This document shows, one piece after another, positions 21,706 through 37,927 of a stretch of DNA of 64,000 nucleotides. The translations under genes were made by a program, and so were the position numbers. The stretch is from Kribbella sindirgiensis. Lineage in GTDB: Bacteria > Actinomycetota > Actinomycetes > Propionibacteriales > Kribbellaceae. Location of the stretch: NCBI RefSeq assembly GCF_004331435.1, contig NZ_SJKA01000003.1:310001-374000 (forward strand), written 5' to 3'. Position 1 is the stretch's first letter, and every line of letters begins with the position of its first letter. The notes beneath the pieces were generated by a model. It saw only the letters and a program-made list of their open reading frames with translations. It searched no databases and had not been told where the DNA came from.

Positions 21706-23005
21706 GGAACTCGACGTCGGTGATCAGGCCGTCGAGGACCCGGTAGAGCGCGAGTTGCGGGGTTTCGCCGTCGTCGTACGTGATGACGTGCTCGACCACC
21801 CACTCCCCCAGCATCAGCCGCTGGACGACCTCGGTCTTGCAGCGGCCGGCGGCGAAGCGCGGGCGGTAGAACTCGCGCAGGAACCGGCGGCCCTTGAGCT
21901 CGGTGCCGTCCGCGAGCAGGATCCGGGCGGTCGGCGAGTACATGGCCAGGAACGCCTCGAGATCGTGGGCGTCGTACGCCGCGTGCTCACGGCCGATCAC
22001 CCGTGCGGCCGGCGTATCGGCCGTGACAGCCGCCACCGTCGCGGCTCCGAGACCCGCCAACGGCGGCTGAGCCGGAACGGGCGCGACGGGCGCCGGAACG
22101 ACGGGCGGAGGGGTGGTGGTGGGTGTGGAGGTCACCGGCGGCTGAGTGGCGGGTTCAGCCGGAGCCGGGGCCGGGGCTTTCTGCACCGCGACGGCCGCTT
22201 TGGGTGCGGACGTCGTACGGCGGGTTGGGGTGGTCTTCTTGGTGGCCGGGGGTGGGACGAGGAGCTTGCCGTCGGTGCCAGGCTCTTCGCCGAGGTGGGC
22301 GATCGCCCAGTCGAGAGCCTTGGTCACGGCGGCGCGTGATTCTTCGGTGTGGTCGAGCATGTCGAACCCGTGGTGCCCTTTCGGTACGTCGATGATGTCC
22401 AGCGCGGCGCCGCCCGCGGAGACGAACTCCGCTACCGGACCGGCGAGCTCCTCACGCTCGAGTCCGACTCTTGTCAGCAGCACCGGCAGGTCCTTGTGTT
22501 TGCCGATCACTTCGGCAGCGGTTACCAGATCGTCGACACCGGGCGGGGTGGCGAGCAGGGGGTACGTCAGGGCGACGAAGCGCAGCCAGTCGGGGCGGCT
22601 GTCCAGCCACTCACCGGCGAGCAGGCCCGCGCCCGAGAAGAACCACAGGCCGACCCGATCGGGATCGACACGTGGATCGGAACGCAGTACGCCGACCGCA
22701 GCCTCCACCTCGTCCGCGGCCGTGACCAGTCGGTCGAGGCCGTGAATCAGGCTGTGGTCGACCACCGCCGAGACCAGGCCACGCCTGGCCGCAGCGGTTG
22801 CATAACCCTTGTAGACCGGCCAGTCCCGAGGCATCACCTCGAGGCCGGCAGGCCCAGGTCCCCCGTGCACGAAGAGAATTGCGCCGCCTCGGGCGGTACC
22901 GGGCGGGCGGTACAGGTCGATCTCCCCCAGGCGATCGACGCGTACGTCAGAACCTTCCAGAACCCCCAAGACGAAAGGCCGCAGGTAGGCCGGCAGATCC
23001 GTCAT
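21698..23005 (-). CDS. Alpha/beta hydrolase fused to a SnoaL-like domain
   Basis: 435 residues in three parts. Residues 1-240 resemble a dienelactone-hydrolase-type alpha/beta hydrolase (ILFVHGGPGP oxyanion loop; VGLWFFSGAG where the nucleophile Ser is expected, a loose GxSxG; GHHGFDML with the candidate His). Residues about 250-325 are a Pro/Ala/Thr/Lys linker. The last 110 are a SnoaL/NTF2-like fold (AAYDAHDLEAFLAMYSPTAR). An ATG at 23023 preceded by AAAGG is an alternative start adding MRQDWC. It overlaps the mycothiol-enzyme gene. The role is unknown; a cytoplasmic hydrolase is likely. Confidence 0.75.
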   Translation of the reverse strand: MTDLPAYLRPFVLGVLEGSDVRVDRLGEIDLYRPPGTARGGAILFVHGGPGPAGLEVMPRDWPVYKGYATAAARRGLVSAVVDHSLIHGLDRLVTAADEVEAAVGVLRSDPRVDPDRVGLWFFSGAGLLAGEWLDSRPDWLRFVALTYPLLATPPGVDDLVTAAEVIGKHKDLPVLLTRVGLEREELAGPVAEFVSAGGAALDIIDVPKGHHGFDMLDHTEESRAAVTKALDWAIAHLGEEPGTDGKLLVPPPATKKTTPTRRTTSAPKAAVAVQKAPAPAPAEPATQPPVTSTPTTTPPPVVPAPVAPVPAQPPLAGLGAATVAAVTADTPAARVIGREHAAYDAHDLEAFLAMYSPTARILLADGTELKGRRFLREFYRPRFAAGRCKTEVVQRLMLGEWVVEHVITYDDGETPQLALYRVLDGLITDVEFRA

Positions 23006-23132
23006 GCACCAATCTTGGCGCATGACGGGCACCTTTACAGCCGCCACCCCGAGTGTCTTTTCCGGCACCCGTCGTACTGGCGCGTAAAAGCACCGCGGAC
23101 AGCCCCCGATCCCCCCGCCCAGGACGCCGAAC

Positions 23133-23222
23133 TCCCCAAACCGGTTCGGGAACGGAAGCCATCCGGACCGGGGAGGATCACCCACCCGAATCGGGCTGCT
23201 CGCCTCCCCGAACCGGTTTGGG
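23133..23222. repeat. ACCGGT-centred palindromes, left cluster
   Basis: Two near-palindromes about 18-20 bases long, at 23133-23152 and 23205-23222, both built as TCCCC(A/G)AACCGGTT(C/T)GGG. Between them GACCGGGGAGG (about 23165-23175) can pair with CCTCCCCGAACCGGT. The same motif recurs at 24213-24230 on the other side of the DUF559 gene. This 350-base stretch (23024-23374) holds no other recognisable gene. Confidence 0.7.
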
Positions 23223-23374
23223 CGACGGAGCGGGACAGGCGGGGTCGGCGGTGGAAGGGGGTCGGGGGCGAGCATCGGGTTTGCACAGGAAACAAATGGT
23301 CGGGCGGGACGGGTGGCCGGCGGTGCATCTTCTCTGGCAGCGGATCCGCGGGCGATCCGTCGAGAGGAGTTGCC

Positions 23375-24170
23375 ATGCGAAACGTCGACGCGGTGCGCGA
23401 CAGTGACCCACCTGACGAGATCGACGAGGGACTGATGCGGTTCAGGGACCTGTGTCATCAGCAGGCGGGTGCCTTCAGCAGACAGCAGGCGGTCGCGCAC
23501 GGGATCACGGACAAGGTCCTTTCGCGACAACGCCGTGCGCGGCAGATCCAGCACGTCCACGGCGGTGTGTACGTCGACTTCACCGGGCCGCTGCCGTGGG
23601 AGACCAGGGTCTGGGCCGCTTGGCTCGCCTACGGCCCGAATGGTCCGGCAGGCCGCTCTGCTCCTCGATGTCTGCCGCCAGCGCGCCACCACTCCCCGGC
23701 GTCTGCTCGCCGAACTCGACTCGCTCACCAGACTGCCTGCTCGTCAGGTTCTCCGCCGGATCGTGCTGGACGCGGCGGACGGTGTGCAGTCGTTCCTGGA
23801 GCAGGTCTACCTGCGCCGGGTCGAGCGGGCGCATGGACTGCCGACCGCCGAGCGGCAGGTCCGGGTCGAGTCGACGGACGGGTTTGGCCGAATCGTCCGC
23901 TATCGCGACGCCCTGTACTCGCCGTACGGACTCGTCATCGAGCTCGACGGGCACGCCGGTCATTCGGACTCCGAGTCGCGGTGGCGCGACATGCACCGGG
24001 ACAACTCCACGGCGATGAGCGGCGATCTGACTCTGCGATTTGGCTACCAACTCGTCGACGAGCCATGCCAGGCGGCCGCACAGGTGGCTTCTGCCCTGCG
24101 CCTTCGAGGCTGGACCGGCACTGCTCGCTCCTGCTCGGCCGGCTGCTCCGTCGCTCGCAACGCCGCCTAG
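23375..24170 (+). pseudogene. Broken wHTH (AbiEi-like) - DUF559 endonuclease-fold gene
   Basis: ATG at 23375 has a GAGAGGAG ribosome-binding site. The first 90 codons encode a winged-helix module of the AbiEi antitoxin type (AFSRQQAVAHGITDKVLSRQ, HVHGGVYVDF, WAAWLAYGP). At about 23640-23660 the frame changes, and the +1 frame continues with LLDVCRQRATTPRRLLAELD and a DUF559 (Vsr-like restriction fold) domain: VIELDGHAGHSD, RWRDMHRDN. About 70 residues expected between the two parts are missing, so this looks like an internal deletion plus frameshift in a gene of normally about 300 codons. Flanked on both sides by related palindromes. Confidence 0.75.
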
Positions 24171-24174
24171 ACAG

Positions 24175-24230
24175 TTTGGGGAGGATGCCCTCCCCAAAAC
24201 GGGCAGCGGCGGTCCCCGAACCGGTTTGGG
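24175..24230. repeat. Palindromes, right cluster
   Basis: A hairpin at 24175-24200 (GTTTGGGGAGG / CCTCCCCAAAAC, 3-base loop region) is followed at 24213-24230 by TCCCCGAACCGGTTTGGG, the same palindrome as at 23205-23222. It sits directly after the stop of the DUF559 remnant. Confidence 0.7.
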
Positions 24231-24270
24231 GGGACCAGTGCGTCAGGGTCAGGAGGTTTCGGGGAAAGCG

Positions 24271-24309
24271 CGAGGGCGGTGCCTCCCGATGTGGGAAGCA
24301 CCGCCCTCG
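24271..24309 (-). terminator. Terminator of rpoBC
   Basis: Perfect 12-bp stem CGAGGGCGGTGC / GCACCGCCCTCG, extended by TCCC/GGGA inside, 38 bases past the rpoC stop; followed on the minus strand by CGCTTTCCCC. Strong intrinsic-type hairpin with a weak T-run. Confidence 0.85.
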
Positions 24310-24347
24310 GTGCCTTCATTGCCCCGGATGGGGCGAGGTGACTCGGC

Positions 24348-28208
<3,861 letters not shown>

Positions 28209-28276
28209 GATGTGTTATCTCCCGTTGCTAAAAATGGTCTGAGTGAGTTGGTTGTTGATCTCAAGCGGCAACCCGC

Positions 28277-31759
<3,483 letters not shown>

Positions 31760-31874
31760 GGGGCGTCCTTCCACGGGCTCGCAAAATCACATCGGTGCTG
31801 GGAGCGCACGCCAAGCCGCCCCAGTCAAGTTGGGAACTCGAGCGAGGGCGAGAGAAAAGGCAGCGCAAAGCAAT

Positions 31875-31904
31875 AGGCTACATGATCCAGGCAAGCCTGT
31901 CCAA
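31875..31904 (-). promoter_or_regulatory. Candidate rpoB promoter
   Basis: Minus strand TTGGAC (31899-31904), 18-base spacer, TAGCCT (31875-31880), about 115 bases ahead of rpoB. The 263-base gap between the mce operon and rpoB has no other gene. A second TTGACG-type box lies further upstream (near 31940). Confidence 0.6.
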
Positions 31905-32022
31905 TGGGGTCCAATAGTTTGCCTCGGACCACCCTCTCCGTCAAGGACCGACCCGGAGTCTCCAGCGGGCAGATCACCCACGAGACACCCGGCGCCCCAA
32001 AGGTCGCGGAGTTAGGAAAAGA

Positions 32023-32724
32023 TTACAGTCCGGCGATCTCCTGGACCAGCCATCGGTCACCGTTTCGGACCATCGTGAACCGGGTCCGGTTCAGGTCCAC
32101 CCGGGGACTACCCTTCGTGATCGTGCTGGTGGTCGTCTGGTTGACGAAGATGATCAGCGTGACCCGGTCGGCGTCGCCGTCGCGGACCCCGACCTCGCGG
32201 ACGTCGGCCTTCACCGTGGCCTTGGTCTTGGTAGCCAGCTCGCCGGCCACCTTCGCGGTCTCGTCGAACTTCGCGGCGAAGTCCGGAGTCATCGTCGCCC
32301 GCGCGGCGGCGAAGCTTTTGCCCAGGTCACGGTAGTCGTAGCTGAGCGCCGTCTCGGCCGCCTTCCGGCCCGCGGCGGCGGCCTGGTTGCGGGCGTCCTC
32401 GGCCTGCTTCCCGTGCCAGGCCTTGATGCCGAGCACCGCGGCGACGGTCAGGGTAAGGATCACGACGATGCCGAGTGCGGCCGTCAGCGCCGTCCCGAGG
32501 CCGCGTTTCTGCTCACTCTCCGTAGAGATTTCGGGAGCAAGTGACTCCTCGGTAACGGGCTCCGAAACCTCTTCTGTGGTCGGGGTCACACCCTGTGGAC
32601 GGGGCTCCTCGACCTCTTCTACGACGTCCGGGGTGGGCTCGGCCGGGGTCGGGGCGGCAGGCTGGTCCGGTTTCGCGGTGCGGCGCTGGCCTGCGATGCG
32701 GGGGCGGTTGCGGGGCGTCGGCAT
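32023..32724 (-). CDS. Mce-associated membrane protein
   Basis: 233 residues, last gene of the mce operon. A disordered Pro/Glu/Thr-rich N-terminal cytoplasmic part (about 85 residues), one membrane helix (TALTAALGIVVILTLTVAAV) and an extracytoplasmic domain of about 120 residues ending FTMVRNGDRWLVQEIAGL. Mce-associated proteins of this type are thought to stabilise Mce complexes. The ATG overlaps the stop of the preceding gene (ATGA). Confidence 0.85.
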   Translation of the reverse strand: MPTPRNRPRIAGQRRTAKPDQPAAPTPAEPTPDVVEEVEEPRPQGVTPTTEEVSEPVTEESLAPEISTESEQKRGLGTALTAALGIVVILTLTVAAVLGIKAWHGKQAEDARNQAAAAGRKAAETALSYDYRDLGKSFAAARATMTPDFAAKFDETAKVAGELATKTKATVKADVREVGVRDGDADRVTLIIFVNQTTTSTITKGSPRVDLNRTRFTMVRNGDRWLVQEIAGL

Positions 32725-33215
32725 CAGCCCACCACCTGGAGGTCGGCGGTCAGCCAACGGTCCTTCTCGCGGACCATGTCCAGCTTGATCCGGTACCGGC
32801 GCTGGACGCCCTCGGCCGAGGCCGTGTTCGTCACCACCGCGTTCACGATCACCAGCACCTGCGCGGAGTCCTTGTCGTTGGAGACCACGGCGGCTTCCTT
32901 GACGTCGCCCTTGGAGGTCGCCTTGTTCGTCACCACGTCGGTCTTCACCGCGTCGATCCCCTGCTGGAACTCCTGCTTGAACTGCCCGGTGGAGTCGTCG
33001 ATGACCCGCTTCGAGTCGGCGTCCCAGGTCTGGTAGTCGTACGTCGTGAAGTCCAGCGCCAACTGCCGCGCCGCCTTCATCGCGCCGTCGCGCTGCGAGT
33101 CGTCAGCCCGCTGCTTGCTCAGGGCGACCACCGACAGCGTGAGGGCCGCCATTGCCACCACGAGCAGCACACTGAGAGCCCAGGCCAGCAGCAGCCGGCC
33201 GTTGCGTGCGATCAC
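32724..33215 (-). CDS. Mce-associated membrane protein
   Basis: 163 residues: N-terminal membrane helix (LLLAWALSVLLVVAMAALTL), then an extracytoplasmic NTF2-like domain (TWDADSKRVIDDSTGQFKQE) ending KDRWLTADLQVVG. Homologous in layout to its downstream partner. The GTG at 33215 overlaps the stop of the last mce gene (GTGA); the frame open upstream of this is out of phase with mceF. Confidence 0.85.
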   Translation of the reverse strand: MIARNGRLLLAWALSVLLVVAMAALTLSVVALSKQRADDSQRDGAMKAARQLALDFTTYDYQTWDADSKRVIDDSTGQFKQEFQQGIDAVKTDVVTNKATSKGDVKEAAVVSNDKDSAQVLVIVNAVVTNTASAEGVQRRYRIKLDMVREKDRWLTADLQVVG

Positions 33216-34504
33216 TGGCCGGTCACCGGTCCCAGGATGAGTGCCTTCCAGGAATCGCTGCCGAGCAGGTCCTGCTGTCCGCCGGTGGAGCCCAGCGTCA
33301 TCCCGGGCATCCCATCGGATCCGCCCGCGGCTCCCGTCACCGGGTCGTACCCGAGGCCGTAGCCGGACCGGTTCAGGTCCTCCCGCGACGAGGGCGACGG
33401 CTTGTTCTGCGAGCCGCGGACGTTGATCCCGCTCGACGGTTTCGCCGTACAACCGGCCTTGGTGTTCGCCGGGGTGTCCTTCACGTCCTGCGGGACCCGC
33501 TTGTCGGTCCCGCCGTACCCGGGCCGGCAGGCCGGCGGCTGGAGCCCGACGACCAGCCCGAAGTGCGCGTCGTAATGCCCCGTACCGGGGTCCTTGGCCG
33601 GTACGACGTACCCGCCCATCGACACTGCCGGATACACCACGAACAGCTGCTCGACGGCGTCCAGCCGGACCGCGGTCAGTTCGCTCACCGTCAGGAGGTT
33701 ACCGAGCAGCACCGCGACCGACGCGCTGTTGTCCTGGATCAGGCCGGTGATCTGGGTGGACGCGAGCGAGCCTTGGTCGATCACCTTGCGCAGGTTGGCG
33801 TCGGAGCTGACCAGGGTGTCGGACAGCAGCGCCAGGTTCTTCGCCCAGGTCTTGATCGCGTCGCCGCTGGCGACCTGGGTGGCGAGCACGGTGTCGCCGT
33901 CGTTGATCAGCTTGATGGTCTGCAGCACGTTCGCGTCCGCGTCGTCGATCAGCTTGCCGGAGCTGTCGATGATCTTCTGCAGGTCGGTGCCCTTGCCCTT
34001 CAGCGCCGCCCCGAGCTCGCGCACCGTGGTCCGCAGGCTCTCCTTGTCGACCGAGTTCACCAGCTGGTCGAGGTTCAGCAGCAGTTCGGTGGTGTCGATC
34101 GGGATCGCGGTGTCCTTGCGGTCGATCTTCGAGTTGTCCTGCAGGTACGGCGCCCCGTCGCGGCGCGGCTGCAGGTCGACGTACTGCTCGCCGATCGCGG
34201 ACCGGTTCGCGACCACCGCGAGCAGGTCGTTCGGGATCTTCACCTTCTTGTCGATGTCGAGGTTCACCTGGACACCGTCGGAGAGCAGCTTGAGCTCGCC
34301 GACCCTGCCGACCGGCTGGCCGCGGTAGGTCACCTCGGCGCCGCTGAAGATGCCGCCGGACTCGGAGAAGCTGGCGCTCACCGTGTAGTCGTCGTCGACG
34401 ATCAGCTTGTCGATCTGGGCGTACCGCGCGCCGACGAAGGCGACGCCGACGACGGTGATCAGCAGGAACACCATCAGCTGGATCCGGACCGCTTTCGTGA
34501 TCAT
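33212..34504 (-). CDS. mceF: Mce family protein (MceF position)
   Basis: 430 residues, MlaD/Mce domain protein. N-terminal anchor helix (IQLMVFLLITVVGVAFVGAR), Mce domain at about 36-115 (GGIFSGAEVTYRGQPVGRVG), then a long helical region that in Mce rings builds the periplasm-spanning tube, and a Pro/Ser/Gly-rich end. It is the sixth and last mce gene, overlapping its neighbours by 4 bases. Confidence 0.92.
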   Translation of the reverse strand: MITKAVRIQLMVFLLITVVGVAFVGARYAQIDKLIVDDDYTVSASFSESGGIFSGAEVTYRGQPVGRVGELKLLSDGVQVNLDIDKKVKIPNDLLAVVANRSAIGEQYVDLQPRRDGAPYLQDNSKIDRKDTAIPIDTTELLLNLDQLVNSVDKESLRTTVRELGAALKGKGTDLQKIIDSSGKLIDDADANVLQTIKLINDGDTVLATQVASGDAIKTWAKNLALLSDTLVSSDANLRKVIDQGSLASTQITGLIQDNSASVAVLLGNLLTVSELTAVRLDAVEQLFVVYPAVSMGGYVVPAKDPGTGHYDAHFGLVVGLQPPACRPGYGGTDKRVPQDVKDTPANTKAGCTAKPSSGINVRGSQNKPSPSSREDLNRSGYGLGYDPVTGAAGGSDGMPGMTLGSTGGQQDLLGSDSWKALILGPVTGQ

Positions 34505-35730
34505 CCGACCACCCCCGGCATCAGCGCCTTGGCCAGGTCGGGATCGAACCCGGCCCGGTTCAGTGTCGGCGAGCAGACCGGCAGCCCGAGCACCGTGATG
34601 CAGGTCGTCGTGGTCCCGGTCGGGACCGGCAGCGACGGCCGCACGCTGCCGGGAGCAGCGCTGGTCGGCAGGTGCACCGGCAGGCTGATCCGGTTGGTCG
34701 GGATCGCGGTCGGGCCGACCGTCGGCAGCTGGATCCCGAGCAGGGTGTCGAGCGCCTTCTTGGTGTTCACGTCGAGGGTGATCCCGAGGTTGGTGTAGTC
34801 GCCCTTCGCGGCCTTGGCGGCGTTGTCGGGGAACGGATAGGTGAACAGCAGCTCCAGCGACTTCGGCAGGTTCTCCCCCGCCTCGGCGAGCTTGGTCAGG
34901 ATCGGGTACAGCGACTTCAGGTTGGCGACCAGGTCCTTCTGCGCCGACGTGATCACCCGGGTCGCGGTGTTGCCGAGCGTGGCCAGCGCCTGCAGCGTCT
35001 TGACCAGCGCGGCGCGCTGCTTGTCCAGGGTCGCGATCGACGTCGGCAGCGAGTCGATCGCGGTCGCCAGCGTCGCCTTCTGCGCGTTCAGCTTCTTGGC
35101 GAGCGCGTCCACCGACTTGATCGCGGTGACGATCCGCGCCTTGTTCTGGTCCAGGGTGCCGACGAACGTGTTCAGCTGGGTGAGCACGCTGCGGATGGCC
35201 GGCTCGTTGCCGGTCAGTGCCTTGTTCAGCTCCTGCGTGATGATCTGCAGCTGGGCCACGCCGCCGCCGTTCAGCAGCAGCGAGAGCGCGGACAGGACTT
35301 CCTCGACCTCGACGTTGCTGGTGGTCCGGGACAGCGGGATCACCTCGCCGTTGTCGAGCTTCCCGCGCGGCTTCTCGGTCCCGGTCGGGCTCGCCAGCGA
35401 CACGAACTTCTCGCCCAGCAGGCTGGTCTGGCGGATCGTGGCGTGCGTGTTGTCCGGCAGCGCGAGGCTCTTCGGAAGCTTGATCCGCACCTTGGCGACG
35501 TACCCGTCCAGCCAGACCTTCTCGACCGTGCCCACGGTGACGTCGTCGACCTTCACCGACGACTTCGGTACCAGGTCCAGGACGTCCGCGAACTCGACGG
35601 TGACCGTGTACGACGGTCCCTTGATCTTCGCGCCACCCGGCAACGGCAGCGAGTACACGGAGAAGTCACAGCCGCTCAGCAGCATCGCGAGCGCGGCGAC
35701 TCCAGCGACGATCGACGTACGGCGCTTCAC
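34501..35730 (-). CDS. mceE: Mce family lipoprotein (MceE/LprN position)
   Basis: 409 residues. Lipoprotein signal with lipobox LLSGC; the lipidated Cys is residue 21 (MKRRTSIVAGVAALAMLLSG-C). Mce domain follows (YTVTVEFADVLDLVPKSSVK), then long helices. The fifth mce gene is the lipoprotein in most mce operons, as here. GTG at 35730 overlaps the mceD stop. Confidence 0.93.
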   Translation of the reverse strand: MKRRTSIVAGVAALAMLLSGCDFSVYSLPLPGGAKIKGPSYTVTVEFADVLDLVPKSSVKVDDVTVGTVEKVWLDGYVAKVRIKLPKSLALPDNTHATIRQTSLLGEKFVSLASPTGTEKPRGKLDNGEVIPLSRTTSNVEVEEVLSALSLLLNGGGVAQLQIITQELNKALTGNEPAIRSVLTQLNTFVGTLDQNKARIVTAIKSVDALAKKLNAQKATLATAIDSLPTSIATLDKQRAALVKTLQALATLGNTATRVITSAQKDLVANLKSLYPILTKLAEAGENLPKSLELLFTYPFPDNAAKAAKGDYTNLGITLDVNTKKALDTLLGIQLPTVGPTAIPTNRISLPVHLPTSAAPGSVRPSLPVPTGTTTTCITVLGLPVCSPTLNRAGFDPDLAKALMPGVVG

Positions 35731-36914
35731 TTGACCAACCCCCCGAGCGTCGGGTCGACGGGGTCGGGGCTGTTCAGCGGGGCCTTCGGCGCCGGCGCCC
35801 ACGGCGTACCGGCCGGACCGCCGCTGACCGGTGCGGTGCCCGTCAGCTGCTCGATCAGCGGCAGCTTGGCGAGGGCGTCCAGGACGGGCTTCAGCGTGGA
35901 GCAGGTCGACATCGGCTGGTTCGCCTGCAGCAGCAGCGAGCAGACGAAGGTCGCCGGGTCGTCGAGCTGCCCCGGGTTGATCCGCTGGTCCAGCGTGCCG
36001 TACTGCGGGTTGTAGATCCGGGCCAGGTTCCCGAGGCCGAGCGGCGCGGTGTCGAGGACCTCGGCCAGCGCGGCCTTCTCGTTCACCAGGATCTGCGACA
36101 GCTTGGTGGCGCCGGTGACCGTGTTCTTCACCAGCGTCCGGTTCTCCTTGACGAACGTCGCGACCTCACCGAGCGCGGTGGCGAGCAGCGACAGTGACGC
36201 GCCCAGGTCCTTGCGCTCACCGGCCAGCGTGGTCGAGACCGCGGCGAAGTTCGTGTTGAACTGGCGGACCAGCTGGTCGTTCGCGGCGAGCGCGGACACG
36301 AACGTCTGCAACTGCCGGATCGTGTTGAACAGCGCCGACGAGTTGCCCGACAGCGTGCTGGTCAGCTTCGAGACGTCGGTGATGGTCTGGTTCAGCTTCG
36401 CGCCCTGGCCGTTCAGGTTCTTCGCCGAGACGTCGAGCAGCCGGGCCAGCGCGCCCTGGTCGTTGGCGCCCTTCGGCCCGAGCGCCACCGACAGGTCGTT
36501 GAGGCTCTGGTAGATCTGGTCGAGCTCCAGCGGTACGGCGGTCCGATCGAGCGGGATCTGCGCGCCGTCGGCCATCACGGCGCCCTTGGAGTACGCCGGG
36601 GTGAGCTGCACGTACCGGTCCGCGACGATCGACGGCGAGGCGATCACCGCCTTCGCGGTGGCCGGCACCTTGTGCTTGGCCTCCCACCAGAACTTCACCC
36701 GGACGCTGCGGCCGGCCGGTGTGACGCTCTCCACCTCGCCGACCTTGATGCCGAGGATCCGGACGTCCGATCCCGGGTACACCGAGACCGCGCGCGGGAA
36801 GTACGCCGTCGCCGTCACCCGCTCGGGCGTCGGCCACAGCGTCACGGCGCTGACCGCGAGGATCACCACGACAACCCCGACGGCGATCAGCCGGGACAAG
36901 GCGTTGATCTTCAT
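35727..36914 (-). CDS. mceD: Mce family protein (MceD position)
   Basis: 395 residues: anchor helix LIAVGVVVVILAVSAVTLWP, Mce domain (VSVYPGSDVRILGIKVGEVE), helical region, Pro-rich C-terminus. The ATG at 36914 overlaps the mceC stop (ATGA). Confidence 0.92.
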   Translation of the reverse strand: MKINALSRLIAVGVVVVILAVSAVTLWPTPERVTATAYFPRAVSVYPGSDVRILGIKVGEVESVTPAGRSVRVKFWWEAKHKVPATAKAVIASPSIVADRYVQLTPAYSKGAVMADGAQIPLDRTAVPLELDQIYQSLNDLSVALGPKGANDQGALARLLDVSAKNLNGQGAKLNQTITDVSKLTSTLSGNSSALFNTIRQLQTFVSALAANDQLVRQFNTNFAAVSTTLAGERKDLGASLSLLATALGEVATFVKENRTLVKNTVTGATKLSQILVNEKAALAEVLDTAPLGLGNLARIYNPQYGTLDQRINPGQLDDPATFVCSLLLQANQPMSTCSTLKPVLDALAKLPLIEQLTGTAPVSGGPAGTPWAPAPKAPLNSPDPVDPTLGGLVK

Positions 36915-37927
36915 CAGCCGCCACCTCCCAGGATCGCCGGCAGGCCGGGGATCGGGACCTTCGGCAACGGGATCTCCGGGACCGGCACCAGGTTCTGCAG
37001 GTAGGTGTCGAACCACGGCCCGGTGCCGAGCGTGTTCGTGAAGACCCGAACGAACGGCGCCAGACCCTTGATGCTCGCGTCCAGGGAGTTCTGGTTCTGC
37101 AGCAGGACGGCGAGCACCGCGTTCACCTTCTGCAGCGTCGGTCCGAGATCCTTGCGGTTCTCCCGGACCAGCGCGGTGATCTGCGCGGACAGCTTCTGCG
37201 TCGACACCAGCAGCTGGTGGATCAGCGCCCGCCGGGCCTGCACGGCCTGGAAGACCTTGTTGCCGTCCTTCATCAGCTTGACCAGCTGCTGGTTGCGGTC
37301 GGCAAGCACCTTGGTGACCACGTTCGAGTGCTGCAGCAGCAGCTTGAGCTGCTGGTCGCGGGCGGCCACGTTCCGGGACAGCCGGGACAGGCCGGTCAGC
37401 GAGGCCTGCACCTCTTCGGGCGTGTTCTTGAACGTCGCCGACAACGTATCCAGGGCCTTCGCCAGCTGGGCGGTGTTGATCCGCTCGGTGGTGTTGGCCA
37501 GATCGGTGAAGGCGTCAACCACGTCGTACGCCGAGATCGTCCGCGCCAGCGGGATCTCGGAGCCCGGCTTGAGCTCGCCGGCACCGGCCGGGTTGAGCTT
37601 CAGGTACTTCTGGCCGAGCAGGGTCTTGATCTTCATCTCGGCGCCGGTCTCGTCGCCGAGCTTCACGCCCTTGTCGACCACGAAGTCGACCCGGACGTGG
37701 GTGCCCTCGAGCTCGACCGTGCGGACCTTGCCGACGCGGACGCCGGCCACCCGGATCTCGTCGTTCGGCTTCAGGCCGCCGGCCTCGGAGAACTGCGCGG
37801 AGTACTTCGTCCCGCCGCCGATCAGCGGCAGGTCCTGCGCCTTGAACGCGGCCAGCATGATCAGCCCGATCACCGTCAGGCCGATCACGCCGATGGTGAC
37901 CTGGTTCTGCTCGCGGAAAGGTTTCAC
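36914..37927 (-). CDS. mceC: Mce family protein (MceC position)
   Basis: 337 residues: anchor helix VTIGVIGLTVIGLIMLAAF, Mce domain (GGLKPNDEIRVAGVRVGKVR), helical region, short Pro/Gly C-terminus. GTG at 37927 overlaps the mceB stop (GTGA). Confidence 0.92.
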   Translation of the reverse strand: MKPFREQNQVTIGVIGLTVIGLIMLAAFKAQDLPLIGGGTKYSAQFSEAGGLKPNDEIRVAGVRVGKVRTVELEGTHVRVDFVVDKGVKLGDETGAEMKIKTLLGQKYLKLNPAGAGELKPGSEIPLARTISAYDVVDAFTDLANTTERINTAQLAKALDTLSATFKNTPEEVQASLTGLSRLSRNVAARDQQLKLLLQHSNVVTKVLADRNQQLVKLMKDGNKVFQAVQARRALIHQLLVSTQKLSAQITALVRENRKDLGPTLQKVNAVLAVLLQNQNSLDASIKGLAPFVRVFTNTLGTGPWFDTYLQNLVPVPEIPLPKVPIPGLPAILGGGG

